A stretch of 10,138 nucleotides of DNA, taken from Chitinophagaceae bacterium UBA2791. Its GTDB lineage: Bacteria > Bacteroidota > Bacteroidia > Chitinophagales > Chitinophagaceae. Under the pieces are notes generated by a model, which was not told the DNA's origin, did not search any database, and saw only the letters and a list, made by a program, of their open reading frames with translations. This document shows positions 1 through 6,601 of the stretch, piece by piece. The stretch's first letter is position 1; each line of letters opens with the position of its first letter. A program made the translations under genes and the position numbers. The stretch lies in NCBI GenBank assembly GCA_002352105.1, contig DEHV01000049.1:11767-21904 (forward strand), written 5' to 3'.

Positions 1-570
1 GAAAAAGGAATGACGATCGCCCGGTTATTTGAGCAGTTGAAAGATTTCCGAACCGAGATCAGTCTGCCGGTCATCCTTATGGGATATATGAATCCCGTAT
101 TGCAATACGGGTTTGAAAAGTTCTGCGCCGATGCGGAGGCTATCGGCGTAGACGGACTTATTCTCCCTGATCTCCCCATGTATGAGTTTGAAACGGAATA
201 TGGGCAGATCATCAGGAAACATAACCTGAAATTTATTTTTCTTGTGACGCCGGAAACCACGGAGGAAAGAATAAAAAAACTGGATAGATTGAGTTCCGGG
301 TTTTTGTACGCGGTATCTTCTTCTTCTACTACCGGCAACGAAAAGGATATGAACGTCCAGGCGGGATATTTTAAAAGGCTGCGGGATATGAAACTTGCAA
401 ACCCCGTGTTGATCGGATTTGGCATCAAGGATAAGGCCAGTTTCTCCGCCGCCTGCGAATATGCCAATGGAGCCATCATCGGCAGCGCCTATATAAAGGC
501 ATTGGGAAAGGGAGGGGATATATCTTCCATTACAAAAGATTTTATACATGGCGTCATTGGAGCAAAATAA
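1..570 (+). CDS. trpA: Tryptophan synthase alpha subunit, 3' part (5' end outside window)
   Basis: TrpA cleaves indole-3-glycerol phosphate to indole and glyceraldehyde 3-phosphate, and passes indole to TrpB in the cytoplasmic alpha2-beta2 complex. The frame is open from base 1 (Glu-Lys-Gly precede the first visible Met at 10) and ends with TAA at 568-570, giving 189 residues. Family proteins are about 250-270 aa, so roughly 65-80 N-terminal residues lie to the left, including the catalytic Glu and Asp of the early barrel strands. Recognisable TrpA motifs are LMGYMNPVLQYG, GVDGLILPDLP, the VSSSSTTG loop, and the phosphate-binding GFGIKD and IIGSAYIKAL segments near the C-terminus. The last 23 nt overlap the start of hisH, so translation of the two is probably coupled. 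The identification is secure; only the missing 5' end is uncertain. Confidence 0.96.
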   Translation, partial: EKGMTIARLFEQLKDFRTEISLPVILMGYMNPVLQYGFEKFCADAEAIGVDGLILPDLPMYEFETEYGQIIRKHNLKFIFLVTPETTEERIKKLDRLSSGFLYAVSSSSTTGNEKDMNVQAGYFKRLRDMKLANPVLIGFGIKDKASFSAACEYANGAIIGSAYIKALGKGGDISSITKDFIHGVIGAK

Positions 571-1165
571 GGAGGTTGTCATTATCAAATACAATGCGGG
601 AAATATCCAGTCGGTCTGGTATGCGCTTGAACGGATAGGCGTAAATGCTGTAGTGTCGGATGATCACGACAGGATAAGGAATGCGGGCAAAGTGATATTT
701 CCCGGCGTGGGGGAAGCCAGTTCCGCCATGCATTACCTGCGGGAAAGAGAAATTGATAAGCTGATCCTGCAATTGAAGCAGCCAGTGCTGGGCATATGCC
801 TGGGTATGCAGCTGTTGTGCGCGCATACCGCTGAGAATGATACGGCATGTATCGGCATTTTTGACGAGCAAGTGCGGTTATTTAAACCTTCAGACGGGAA
901 GGAAAAAGTGCCGCAGATCGGCTGGAATACGCTTTATGATCTGAAAACGCCCTTGTTTGAAGGTATCGACAACGGCGCATATGTTTATTCGGTGCATAGT
1001 TATTATGCCGATTTGGGGACGCATACTATCGCAACCTCGAACTATATCCATCCGTATAGCGCGGCCTTATGGAAGGATAATTTTTATGGCGTGCAGTTCC
1101 ATCCCGAAAAAAGCGCAGAGACAGGAGAAAGGCTGCTGAAGAATTTTATATTCACCATTAAATAA
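548..1165 (+). CDS. hisH: Imidazole glycerol phosphate synthase, glutamine amidotransferase subunit
   Basis: HisH hydrolyses glutamine and channels ammonia to HisF for imidazole-ring closure in histidine synthesis. The 205-aa product is a class I glutaminase: N-terminal strand VVIIKYNAGN, oxyanion-hole region FPGVGEASSAM (51-61), nucleophile elbow GICLGMQ with Cys84, and the His185/Glu187 pair in FHPEKSAETG. YVYSVHSYY is the usual HisH signature. Length is normal for the family. The only upstream in-frame ATG is at 548, inside trpA (23-nt overlap), which leaves about eight residues ahead of the first beta strand. TTG at 557 is another option. A strong AGGAGG at 570-575 lies inside this reading frame, 5 nt ahead of an ATT codon at 581, so the exact start is not certain. 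hisA follows after 4 nt. Confidence 0.96.
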   Translation: MASLEQNKEVVIIKYNAGNIQSVWYALERIGVNAVVSDDHDRIRNAGKVIFPGVGEASSAMHYLREREIDKLILQLKQPVLGICLGMQLLCAHTAENDTACIGIFDEQVRLFKPSDGKEKVPQIGWNTLYDLKTPLFEGIDNGAYVYSVHSYYADLGTHTIATSNYIHPYSAALWKDNFYGVQFHPEKSAETGERLLKNFIFTIK

Positions 1166-1169
1166 AATC

Positions 1170-1895
1170 ATGGAGATCATCCCGGCAATTGATATTATCG
1201 ACGGCAGATGCGTAAGGCTTACTCAAGGTCAATACGATTCGGTGAAAGTGTATAATGAACAACCGCTTGAAGTCGCCAAACAGTTCGAAGACGCGGGTCT
1301 TTCCCGGCTCCACCTGGTGGACCTCGACGGCGCAAAAGCGGGCGCGGTAAAGAACTGGAAAGTGTTGGAAACGCTGGCAGTCAGCACTTCCCTGGTCATC
1401 GATTTCGGAGGCGGTATCAAGACGGAGAAAGACGCGGAGATCGTGTTGAACTCCGGGGCTGCCTGGGCTACCGTGGGCAGCATAGCGGTGAAGGAGGAAG
1501 CGGTGTTTATGCAATGGATCAGGCGTTTCGGGCCGGATAAATTCATGCTGGGCGCGGATGTAAAAGGAGAGAAGATCGCGGTGGGCGGATGGCTGGAGAC
1601 GACGGATATATGGGTATATGATTTTATCCGCAAATACCAGGAACAGGGCATTCAGCATGTGTTCTGTACGGATGTCAGCAAGGATGGTTTATTGCAGGGG
1701 CCTTCCGTACCATTGTACAAAAACATCATTGCGGAATTCCCCGGTCTTTATTTTATTGCCAGCGGCGGCGTCAGCTCGGTGAACGACCTGGAAATCCTTG
1801 CCGGCATTGGCTGCAAGGGAGCTATTGTAGGAAAGGCGATCTATGAGCAAAAGATAACGCTGGAAGAACTTAAACGTTTTAGTCCCGGCGCCTGA
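1170..1895 (+). CDS. hisA: ProFAR isomerase (1-(5-phosphoribosyl)-5-[(5-phosphoribosylamino)methylideneamino]imidazole-4-carboxamide isomerase)
   Basis: HisA catalyses the Amadori rearrangement of ProFAR to PRFAR, the step before HisHF. The 241-aa protein is a full-length (beta/alpha)8 barrel. It opens directly with MEIIPAIDIIDGRCVRL, which carries the catalytic Asp8. The second conserved Asp is Asp130 in GADVKG, and the TDVSKDG segment (167-173) is the usual C-terminal-half motif. The two phosphate-binding turns are visible as DFGGGIKT (78-85) and ASGGVSS near the end. The ATG is 4 nt after the hisH stop, typical of co-translated genes. I see no feature that would mark it as the bifunctional PriA type, although motif reading alone cannot exclude activity on the tryptophan substrate. 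Because trpA lies just upstream, a dual role would be worth checking if trpF proved absent. Confidence 0.97.
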   Translation: MEIIPAIDIIDGRCVRLTQGQYDSVKVYNEQPLEVAKQFEDAGLSRLHLVDLDGAKAGAVKNWKVLETLAVSTSLVIDFGGGIKTEKDAEIVLNSGAAWATVGSIAVKEEAVFMQWIRRFGPDKFMLGADVKGEKIAVGGWLETTDIWVYDFIRKYQEQGIQHVFCTDVSKDGLLQGPSVPLYKNIIAEFPGLYFIASGGVSSVNDLEILAGIGCKGAIVGKAIYEQKITLEELKRFSPGA

Positions 1896-1934
1896 AGTTG
1901 AACGTTTATTTTTTGATCTAAACTATATCGATAA

Positions 1935-2693
1935 GTGTTGACCAAACGTATTATTCCCTGCCTGGACATCAGGGACGGGCGCACCGTAAAAGGGGTGAAC
2001 TTTGAAAATATCCGCGATGCGGGCGATCCCGTGGAACTGGGCGCCTTATACGCTTCGCAGGGGGCGGATGAACTGGTGTTCCTGGACATTACGGCTACCA
2101 ACGAAAAGCGCAAGACCCTAAGCGAGCTGGTTAACCGCATCGCCCGTCATATCAATATTCCTTTTACCGTGGGCGGGGGGATCGGCAGCATTGAAGATGT
2201 AAATGTATTGCTGCAAAATGGAGCGGATAAAATATCCGTGAATACGGCGGCATTCCGCAATCCGCAGCTGGTAAGCGATCTGGCCGGCGAATTCGGAAGC
2301 CAGTGCGTGGTGCTGGCCATCGACGCCAGGCAGGAGGACGATGGAGAATGGTATGTTTACCTCAACGGAGGCCGGATCAAAACAGATACCCGTTGTGAAG
2401 ATTGGGCCAGGCAGGGAGTAGACCGGGGCGCGGGCGAAATATTGTTGACTTCCATGAATCATGACGGCGCCAAAAGCGGGTTTGCGCTGGATATCACCAG
2501 GCGGCTGGCCGATGCTTTGTCCGTGCCGGTCATTGCTTCGGGCGGCGGCGGGACCATGCGGCATTTTGTAGATGTTTTTAATGAAGGGCATGCCGATGCC
2601 GCGTTGGCGGCCAGCATATTTCATTTTAAAGAAATAGGCATACCGGAATTGAAGCGATATTTGCAGGAAAACCAGATAGCAGTTCGGATCTGA
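1935..2693 (+). CDS. hisF: Imidazole glycerol phosphate synthase, cyclase subunit
   Basis: HisF uses ammonia from HisH to convert PRFAR into imidazole-glycerol phosphate and AICAR; the latter feeds back to purine synthesis. The 252-aa barrel is full length. The catalytic acids fall exactly at the standard positions: Asp11 in IPCLDIRDG and Asp130 in VVLAIDARQ. Other family motifs are KGVNFENIRDAGDPVEL, FLDITATNEKRKT, FTVGGGIGS (phosphate site) and ASGGGGTMRH. The start is GTG at 1935: translation from it gives the usual N-terminus V/M-LTKRIIPCLDI, and no ATG is available. A TTG at 1938 is the only close alternative. The gene follows hisA after 39 nt, a T-rich spacer with a small TATCGATA palindrome (1926-1933). 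A 142-nt structured gap separates it from hisIE. Confidence 0.97.
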   Translation: MLTKRIIPCLDIRDGRTVKGVNFENIRDAGDPVELGALYASQGADELVFLDITATNEKRKTLSELVNRIARHINIPFTVGGGIGSIEDVNVLLQNGADKISVNTAAFRNPQLVSDLAGEFGSQCVVLAIDARQEDDGEWYVYLNGGRIKTDTRCEDWARQGVDRGAGEILLTSMNHDGAKSGFALDITRRLADALSVPVIASGGGGTMRHFVDVFNEGHADAALAASIFHFKEIGIPELKRYLQENQIAVRI

Positions 2694-2700
2694 CAGGATT

Positions 2701-2796
2701 GCCTTGCGGGCGAAGGCGCTAAACGGTTCGGGTTTACGCAGTAATAAGCGCCCAAAGGCCTGATAGCCGGAGCCGGTCGACCGGTTTACTGCCGGC
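2701..2796 (+). other. Inverted-repeat-rich hisF-hisIE spacer, two predicted stem-loops
   Basis: The 142-nt gap has no convincing ORF but contains nested complementarity. First element: GCCTT 2701-2705 pairs with AAGGC 2755-2759, GGGCG 2708-2712 with CGCCC 2749-2753, and inside these GCG 2716-2718 plus TAAAC 2720-2724 pair with GTTTA 2732-2736 plus CGC 2737-2739 around a GGTTCGG loop. Second element: GCCGG 2766-2770 pairs with CCGGC 2792-2796, enclosing the perfect 12-bp palindrome CCGGTCGACCGG at 2773-2784. No T tract follows, so it is not an obvious intrinsic terminator. It could be an RNA processing or stability element, an attenuating structure, or a small palindromic genomic repeat. Pairing was found by eye; no energies were computed. 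Confidence 0.5.
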
Positions 2797-2835
2797 CGCA
2801 ATCATTTGTAAACAGAATGATCATTTTATAGCAGG

Positions 2836-3468
2836 ATGAATATGAATAGCATATCAGAAAATAATAAGCCGTTAAAAATCGATTTTAACAAGTACCTGGA
2901 TGGATTGGCGCCTGCTATTGTGCAGGACTATGCCACCGCCAGGGTATTGATGCTTGGATTCATGAACGAAGAGGCCTTGCAAAAAACGCTTTCGGAAGGA
3001 AGGGTTTGCTTTTACAGCCGAAGTAAAAAACGGCTGTGGACAAAGGGAGAGGAGAGCGGTAATTTCCTGATCCTCCGGGAGATCAAGGCAGACTGTGACC
3101 AGGATACCCTGCTGATCCAGGCCGACCCCGGTGGTCCGGTCTGTCATACGGGCGCCGATACCTGCTGGGATGAACAGAATGCGCGCCTGGATTTTTTATT
3201 CAGCCTTGAAAGGGTAATTGAGCAGCGTAAAACAGGAACAGAGGAGAAATCCTATGTTAAGCAATTGTTTGCCAGGGGCATCAATAAAATTGCTCAAAAA
3301 CTAGGCGAGGAGGCGGTGGAGCTGGTGATCGAAGCAAAGGATAACAACGAGGATCTTTTCCTGAATGAGGCCGCCGACCTGCTATTTCATTATTTGCTTT
3401 TACTTAACGCAAAAGGCTATAATTTACAGTCTGTGATCCGTATTTTAGAACAGCGTCATGCTAAATAA
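2836..3468 (+). CDS. hisIE: Bifunctional phosphoribosyl-AMP cyclohydrolase / phosphoribosyl-ATP pyrophosphohydrolase
   Basis: HisIE catalyses the second and third steps of histidine synthesis: pyrophosphate removal from PR-ATP (HisE part) and opening of the adenine ring of PR-AMP (HisI part). The 210-aa fusion has HisI first (about 12-120). Its motifs are VLMLGFMNEEAL, CFYSRSKKRLWTKGEESGN, the metal site around D86-C87-D88-x-D90, Cys103 in GPVCHTG and Cys110 in TCWDE, together supplying the conserved Zn/Mg ligands. HisE follows (about 125-210) with INKIAQKLGEEAVELVIEA and EAADLLFHYLLLL, the all-alpha MazG-like helices. The chosen ATG at 2836 gives a short polar leader; Met3 (2842) would do as well. 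It is the last his gene in the window, separated from hisF by structured DNA and followed almost immediately by the TlpA-like gene. Confidence 0.97.
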   Translation: MNMNSISENNKPLKIDFNKYLDGLAPAIVQDYATARVLMLGFMNEEALQKTLSEGRVCFYSRSKKRLWTKGEESGNFLILREIKADCDQDTLLIQADPGGPVCHTGADTCWDEQNARLDFLFSLERVIEQRKTGTEEKSYVKQLFARGINKIAQKLGEEAVELVIEAKDNNEDLFLNEAADLLFHYLLLLNAKGYNLQSVIRILEQRHAK

Positions 3469-3475
3469 TCAATAC

Positions 3476-4558
3476 ATGAGAAGAATACTTGGAATCCTTT
3501 TTTTTCTTCCCCTGGCGCTGTTCGGTCAGCAGGAGTTTGCCATAAAGGGGGATGTAAAAGGCTTGCCCGAGGGTTCTGCAATATCGCTGACCGACGCCAA
3601 TAATCCCAAAGATACCCTTGCGAGCAGTCGCGTAGAGAATGGCGGTTTTGAATTAAGGGGCTCCGTTCCCGAGCCCAATCTTTACCAGCTGAATTTTGAT
3701 GGCATTCAAAAGAAGTCCATTGTTTTTCTGAGCAATCATGCTCTTTCCGTGAAAGGGGATGCGCAGGCAATACAGAACCTCGAGATAACCGGCTCGCCCA
3801 CGCATGATGTGTTTACGGAATTCCAGCAGGTCTTTAATCCGCTTTTCCAGGAGCTGACCCGGCTGAGCCAACAGATAAACAGCCAGGGGATGCAGCGCGA
3901 TGAATCGCTGATGAATGATTATCGAAAACAGGCCGGTAAGATCAGCGCTGCCGTCAACGATTTTGTGACCCGTCATAGATCCTCTCCCGTATCTCCATTC
4001 CTGTTGGTGGTGACCAGCCAGCTCGAACAGGATATCTCGGTTACCGAATCGAGGTTTGGCCTGCTGGATGAAAAAATAAAGAATGGGTTTTACGGTAAGA
4101 TCGTCGGCGAATACATCGCTGAAGCCAAGATCGGCGCGGTGGGCGCGCAGGCGCTTGATTTTTCGCAGGCAGATCCTGATGGCAAGATGGTTTCTTTAAG
4201 CGCATTCAGGGGAAAATACCTGCTGGTTGATTTTTGGGCCAGCTGGTGCAGGCCCTGCCGGATGGAAAACCCGAATCTGGTAAAAGCCTATCATCGGTTT
4301 AAGGATAAAAATTTTACGGTGCTGGGCGTTTCCCTTGATAGATCAAAGGACTCCTGGTTAAAAGCGATCAAAGACGATAAGCTGGACTGGACGCAGGTAA
4401 GCGATCTGAAGTTTTGGAGCAATGAAGCGGCCGTTAAATATAAGGTACAATCCATTCCTCAGAACCTGTTGATCGATCCTTCGGGAAAGATCATTGCAAA
4501 AAATCTTCGGGGCCCCGAATTGCATAGCAAATTATGCGAACTGCTGGGATGTAATTAG
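3476..4558 (+). CDS. Secreted TlpA-like thiol-disulfide oxidoreductase with N-terminal DUF4369-like domain
   Basis: This is a probable periplasmic or membrane-associated thioredoxin-fold protein; its substrate is unknown. From the ATG at 3476 it has 360 residues. A signal peptide (MRRILGILFFLPLALFG, then QQ) leads into a beta-rich DUF4369-like domain (about 20-100: IKGDVKGLPEGSAISL, VENGGFELRGSV). A helical linker follows (about 110-220), then an AhpC/TSA-thioredoxin domain with FWASWCRPCRMENP, whose redox pair is Cys258 and Cys261, and the cis-Pro region SIPQNLLIDPSGK. Such domain order is common in Bacteroidota. An in-frame ATG at 3458 inside hisIE would add six residues and overlap by 11 nt; 3476 gives the cleaner signal peptide. 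Only 7 nt separate it from hisIE, so it probably rides on the his transcript, although no histidine-related role is evident. Confidence 0.9.
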   Translation: MRRILGILFFLPLALFGQQEFAIKGDVKGLPEGSAISLTDANNPKDTLASSRVENGGFELRGSVPEPNLYQLNFDGIQKKSIVFLSNHALSVKGDAQAIQNLEITGSPTHDVFTEFQQVFNPLFQELTRLSQQINSQGMQRDESLMNDYRKQAGKISAAVNDFVTRHRSSPVSPFLLVVTSQLEQDISVTESRFGLLDEKIKNGFYGKIVGEYIAEAKIGAVGAQALDFSQADPDGKMVSLSAFRGKYLLVDFWASWCRPCRMENPNLVKAYHRFKDKNFTVLGVSLDRSKDSWLKAIKDDKLDWTQVSDLKFWSNEAAVKYKVQSIPQNLLIDPSGKIIAKNLRGPELHSKLCELLGCN

Positions 4559-4719
4559 CGGTTGCGCAAAATTGTTATCTGATCTGCGTTTTCTTTGTTT
4601 GGGGAAGCGGCGCTGCAGGGCGTAGTATCGCAACGGCGGTTGCCGGGGTCAGTAATATTGCCTGGGGACGCATGTTATTGCTCGCGATGAGGTATTGCCA
4701 GGGTCGCTTTTCAGTATGT
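4559..4719. other. Convergent spacer, no gene seen
   Basis: This 161-nt gap separates the convergent thioredoxin and pdxJ genes. I see no credible ORF and no classic hairpin-plus-T-tract terminator on either strand. It holds a short GCAAC-GGCG-GTTGC hairpin (4630-4643), a T-rich stretch without a strong upstream stem (about 4588-4600), and a short imperfect direct repeat, TATTGCC plus one base plus GGG (4656-4666 and 4693-4703). Termination may be Rho-dependent or use a structure I cannot judge by eye. Confidence 0.4.
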
Positions 4720-5445
4720 TTATTGTTTAGAAGTAAGTTGCCGCTTATACAGTTGGATGGCGTTCTCATACCCCAGGTACAAGGCGTCTGCGATAAGCGC
4801 ATGCCCGATAGACACTTCCAAAAGGCCGGGTATGTTTTCCGCAAAATATTGCAGGTTGTCCAGGTCCAGATCATGGCCGCCATTTATGCCCAGTCCGCTC
4901 CGCAGCGCGCATTCTGCCGCAGCGATATAGGGCGCTATCGCTTTTTCCCTGTTTTGCGCATAGGCTTCGGCATAAGCCTGCGTGTACAGTTCAATGCGGT
5001 CTGTTCCTGTCGCTGCCGCGCCCTCAACCATTTTGATATCCGGATCTACAAAGATAGATGTGCGGATGCCTGCGCCCTTAAACAATTTCACCATGTCTGC
5101 CAGGTAGTCCCGATGGGCAAGGGTATCCCATCCGTGGTTGGATGTGATCTGGTTCAATTCGTCGGGGACCAGGGTAACCTGTTGGGGCTGTGTTTCCAGT
5201 ACGAGGTCTACAAATTTTTGTTCGCGGCAGTTGCCTTCGATATTAAACTCTATACTGATATTTTTTTTGATATCCCGGACATCCGCATAACGGATATGCC
5301 GTTCATCGGGGCGGGGGTGAACGGTAACGCCGTCGGCGCCGAAGCGTTGCGCGTCAATGGCGGCCTTGGTTACATCAGGCTTATTGCCTCCCCTGCTGTT
5401 GCGCAGCGTGGCGAACTTGTTTATGTTTACGGAAAGCGAGATCAT
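4720..5445 (-). CDS. pdxJ: Pyridoxine 5'-phosphate synthase
   Basis: PdxJ condenses 1-deoxyxylulose 5-phosphate with 3-amino-2-oxopropyl phosphate to form pyridoxine 5'-phosphate, the ring-closing step of the DXP-dependent vitamin B6 pathway. Residues match the family: VNINKFATLRNSRGG at the N-terminus, His43 and Arg45 in TVHPRPDERHIR with His50, Glu66 in ISIEFNIEG (aligning with E. coli Glu72), and His191 in INGGHDLDLDN (aligning with E. coli His193). SIGHALIADAL closes the barrel. Starting at the ATG at 5445 gives 241 aa, the usual length. The frame stays open to an ATG at 5574, but those 43 extra residues are absent from the family and would include the candidate promoter. It is convergent with the thioredoxin gene and divergent from the metal exporter. 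Confidence 0.96.
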   Translation of the reverse strand: MISLSVNINKFATLRNSRGGNKPDVTKAAIDAQRFGADGVTVHPRPDERHIRYADVRDIKKNISIEFNIEGNCREQKFVDLVLETQPQQVTLVPDELNQITSNHGWDTLAHRDYLADMVKLFKGAGIRTSIFVDPDIKMVEGAAATGTDRIELYTQAYAEAYAQNREKAIAPYIAAAECALRSGLGINGGHDLDLDNLQYFAENIPGLLEVSIGHALIADALYLGYENAIQLYKRQLTSKQ

Positions 5446-5457
5446 AATAAACGTATT

Positions 5458-5474
5458 GATCAATGTTGTTGATC
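5458..5474 (-). promoter_or_regulatory. Inverted repeat at predicted pdxJ transcription start
   Basis: GATCAA (5458-5463) and TTGATC (5469-5474) are perfect inverted copies around a 5-nt spacer. The left half also belongs to a 10-bp palindrome, ATTGATCAAT (5455-5464). The repeat lies just downstream of the candidate -7 box, about where pdxJ transcription would begin. It could be an operator or a 5'-leader hairpin. No regulator is encoded nearby and no family is assigned. Confidence 0.35.
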
Positions 5475-5477
5475 TTG

Positions 5478-5485
5478 CAAAATTA
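5478..5485 (-). promoter_or_regulatory. Candidate Bacteroidota -7 box for pdxJ
   Basis: Read on the - strand the sequence is TAATTTTG, an exact match to the Bacteroidota -7 consensus TAnnTTTG. It would place the start of transcription near 5471, giving a leader of about 26 nt before the pdxJ ATG. The -33 element is poor: the nearest upstream TTTG is 25 nt away, longer than the usual spacing. No exact -7 match was found on the + strand for the divergent exporter gene. Confidence 0.45.
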
Positions 5486-5581
5486 AGCAGCGGAACCGTC
5501 AGTGCGAAATCAAACAGGAAATTAGATAACCATACGCAATGATAATATTCCGAGATTTGCAGTATCAAAACCATAACCGAA

Positions 5582-6556
5582 ATGGCGGATCATCACGAAC
5601 ATAGCGGGTGTAAAGGGCGCGGACCCGATAGCGGCCCTAATGATGAACATGCAGGACATAACCATTCCCAAAAAAGCGCTTTGTCCCTGGCCTTTTGGCT
5701 CAATCTTTTCTTTTCGGTCGTTGAAGTAATAGGCGGCATCCTAACCAATTCCACCGCCATTATTGCCGATGCCTTCCACGATTTTATGGATGCGGGGGCA
5801 ATAGGGTTGGCGATCCTGATGGAAAGGATATCGGGCAAGAAGCGTACGACCAGGTTCTCCTATGGTTTCAAACGTTTTTCGCTTTTGTCTGCATTGGGGT
5901 TATCCCTGTTCCTGCTGGCAGGTTCGGTAACAATGCTGATCGCCGCCTATAGATCTTTCATAATTCCCAAAGATGTTCACAGCGTGGGTATGTTAGGGTT
6001 GGCTGTTTTAGGGCTTGCGGTCAATGGTTTTGCTTTTCTAAGAATAAAGAATAGCGGAGGGGATCATCATCACGGGCACAGACGCGGAGGGCATAATCAT
6101 AACAGCCGGTCCATAATGCTGCATTTATTGGAAGATGTATTGGGTTGGGCCGCCGTGCTCATTGGAGCCGTAATCATTTACTTTACCGGTTGGAATTGGA
6201 TAGACGGGATTTTGACCATAGGCATCGCGCTATTCATTGGTTTTAACGCTTCAAAAAACCTGGTCAATACGATTAAGGTAATGCTGCAATCCGTGCCTGA
6301 AAATGTAAACCTGCATCAGCTGGAAACCGAATTGCAACAAATTGACGGCATTGCCAATATTCACGATGTACATGTTTGGAGCCTGGATGGCAGTTATAAT
6401 GTGGGCTCCGTTCACGCCGTTGTAAACCATTCCGCAGGAAGATCCGAGCAGGATATCATGACCAGCATCATCAGGCTAATGAAAAAACACCATATCGAGC
6501 ACCCTACCGTCCAGATTGAAACACAGGATAACAGCTGTGAATTGCAGGATTGCTAG
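5582..6556 (+). CDS. Cation diffusion facilitator family metal exporter (probably Zn2+)
   Basis: This inner-membrane CDF protein should export divalent metal, most likely zinc, in exchange for protons. The 324-aa sequence has a His-rich cytoplasmic N-terminus (DHHEHSGC, HAGHNH) and six hydrophobic segments (roughly 33-56, 68-82, 100-123, 135-153, 179-201, 206-222). The His-rich loop DHHHGHRRGGHNHN (161-174) lies between TM4 and TM5, and a C-terminal cytoplasmic ferredoxin-like domain includes the HDVHVWSLDG signature (261-270). The transport-site ligands are visible as HxxxD in TM2 (His66/Asp70) and HxxxD in TM5 (His181/Asp185), the zinc-type arrangement. The tail carries a CELQDC pair of cysteines. 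Length is typical of CzcD/ZitB-like members. It is divergent from pdxJ and followed by a hairpin. Metal specificity (Zn, Co or Cd) cannot be fixed from sequence alone. Confidence 0.93.
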   Translation: MADHHEHSGCKGRGPDSGPNDEHAGHNHSQKSALSLAFWLNLFFSVVEVIGGILTNSTAIIADAFHDFMDAGAIGLAILMERISGKKRTTRFSYGFKRFSLLSALGLSLFLLAGSVTMLIAAYRSFIIPKDVHSVGMLGLAVLGLAVNGFAFLRIKNSGGDHHHGHRRGGHNHNSRSIMLHLLEDVLGWAAVLIGAVIIYFTGWNWIDGILTIGIALFIGFNASKNLVNTIKVMLQSVPENVNLHQLETELQQIDGIANIHDVHVWSLDGSYNVGSVHAVVNHSAGRSEQDIMTSIIRLMKKHHIEHPTVQIETQDNSCELQDC

Positions 6557-6601
6557 GTCTTGTACCCAGCCGGGGCTGTTTCCTGAGAACGCTAAAATAG
6601 A

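Noticed and set aside
25..594. Long - strand open frame opposite trpA
   Set aside because: The + strand frame matches TrpA motifs throughout; the antisense product is Arg/Phe-rich with no family signature.
1158..1658. - strand open frames opposite hisA
   Set aside because: hisA is complete with canonical catalytic residues; these are shadows.
1896..1934. Possible internal promoter between hisA and hisF
   Set aside because: The T-rich TATTTTTTG stretch is one base off the TAnnTTTG spacing and has no suitable -33 element.
2118..2801. 227-codon - strand open frame opposite hisF and reaching into the spacer
   Set aside because: It overlaps a fully matched hisF; low-complexity antisense translation with no recognisable domain.
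4575..4883. Small - strand ORF spanning the pdxJ 3' end and the convergent gap
   Set aside because: It overlaps pdxJ in another frame and has no signal, domain or start context supporting it.
4672..5472. 266-codon open frame on the + strand opposite pdxJ
   Set aside because: It lies antisense to a well-supported pdxJ with all active-site residues; the translation shows no recognisable domain and looks like a shadow frame.
5446..5574. 43-codon N-terminal extension of pdxJ
   Set aside because: PdxJ proteins start at the M-x-x-LSVNIN segment; the extension is unlike the family and contains the candidate -7 box.
6052..6105. CAT/CAC-rich stretch considered as a nucleotide repeat
   Set aside because: It encodes the His-rich metal-binding loop of the CDF exporter; not an independent repeat or CRISPR.
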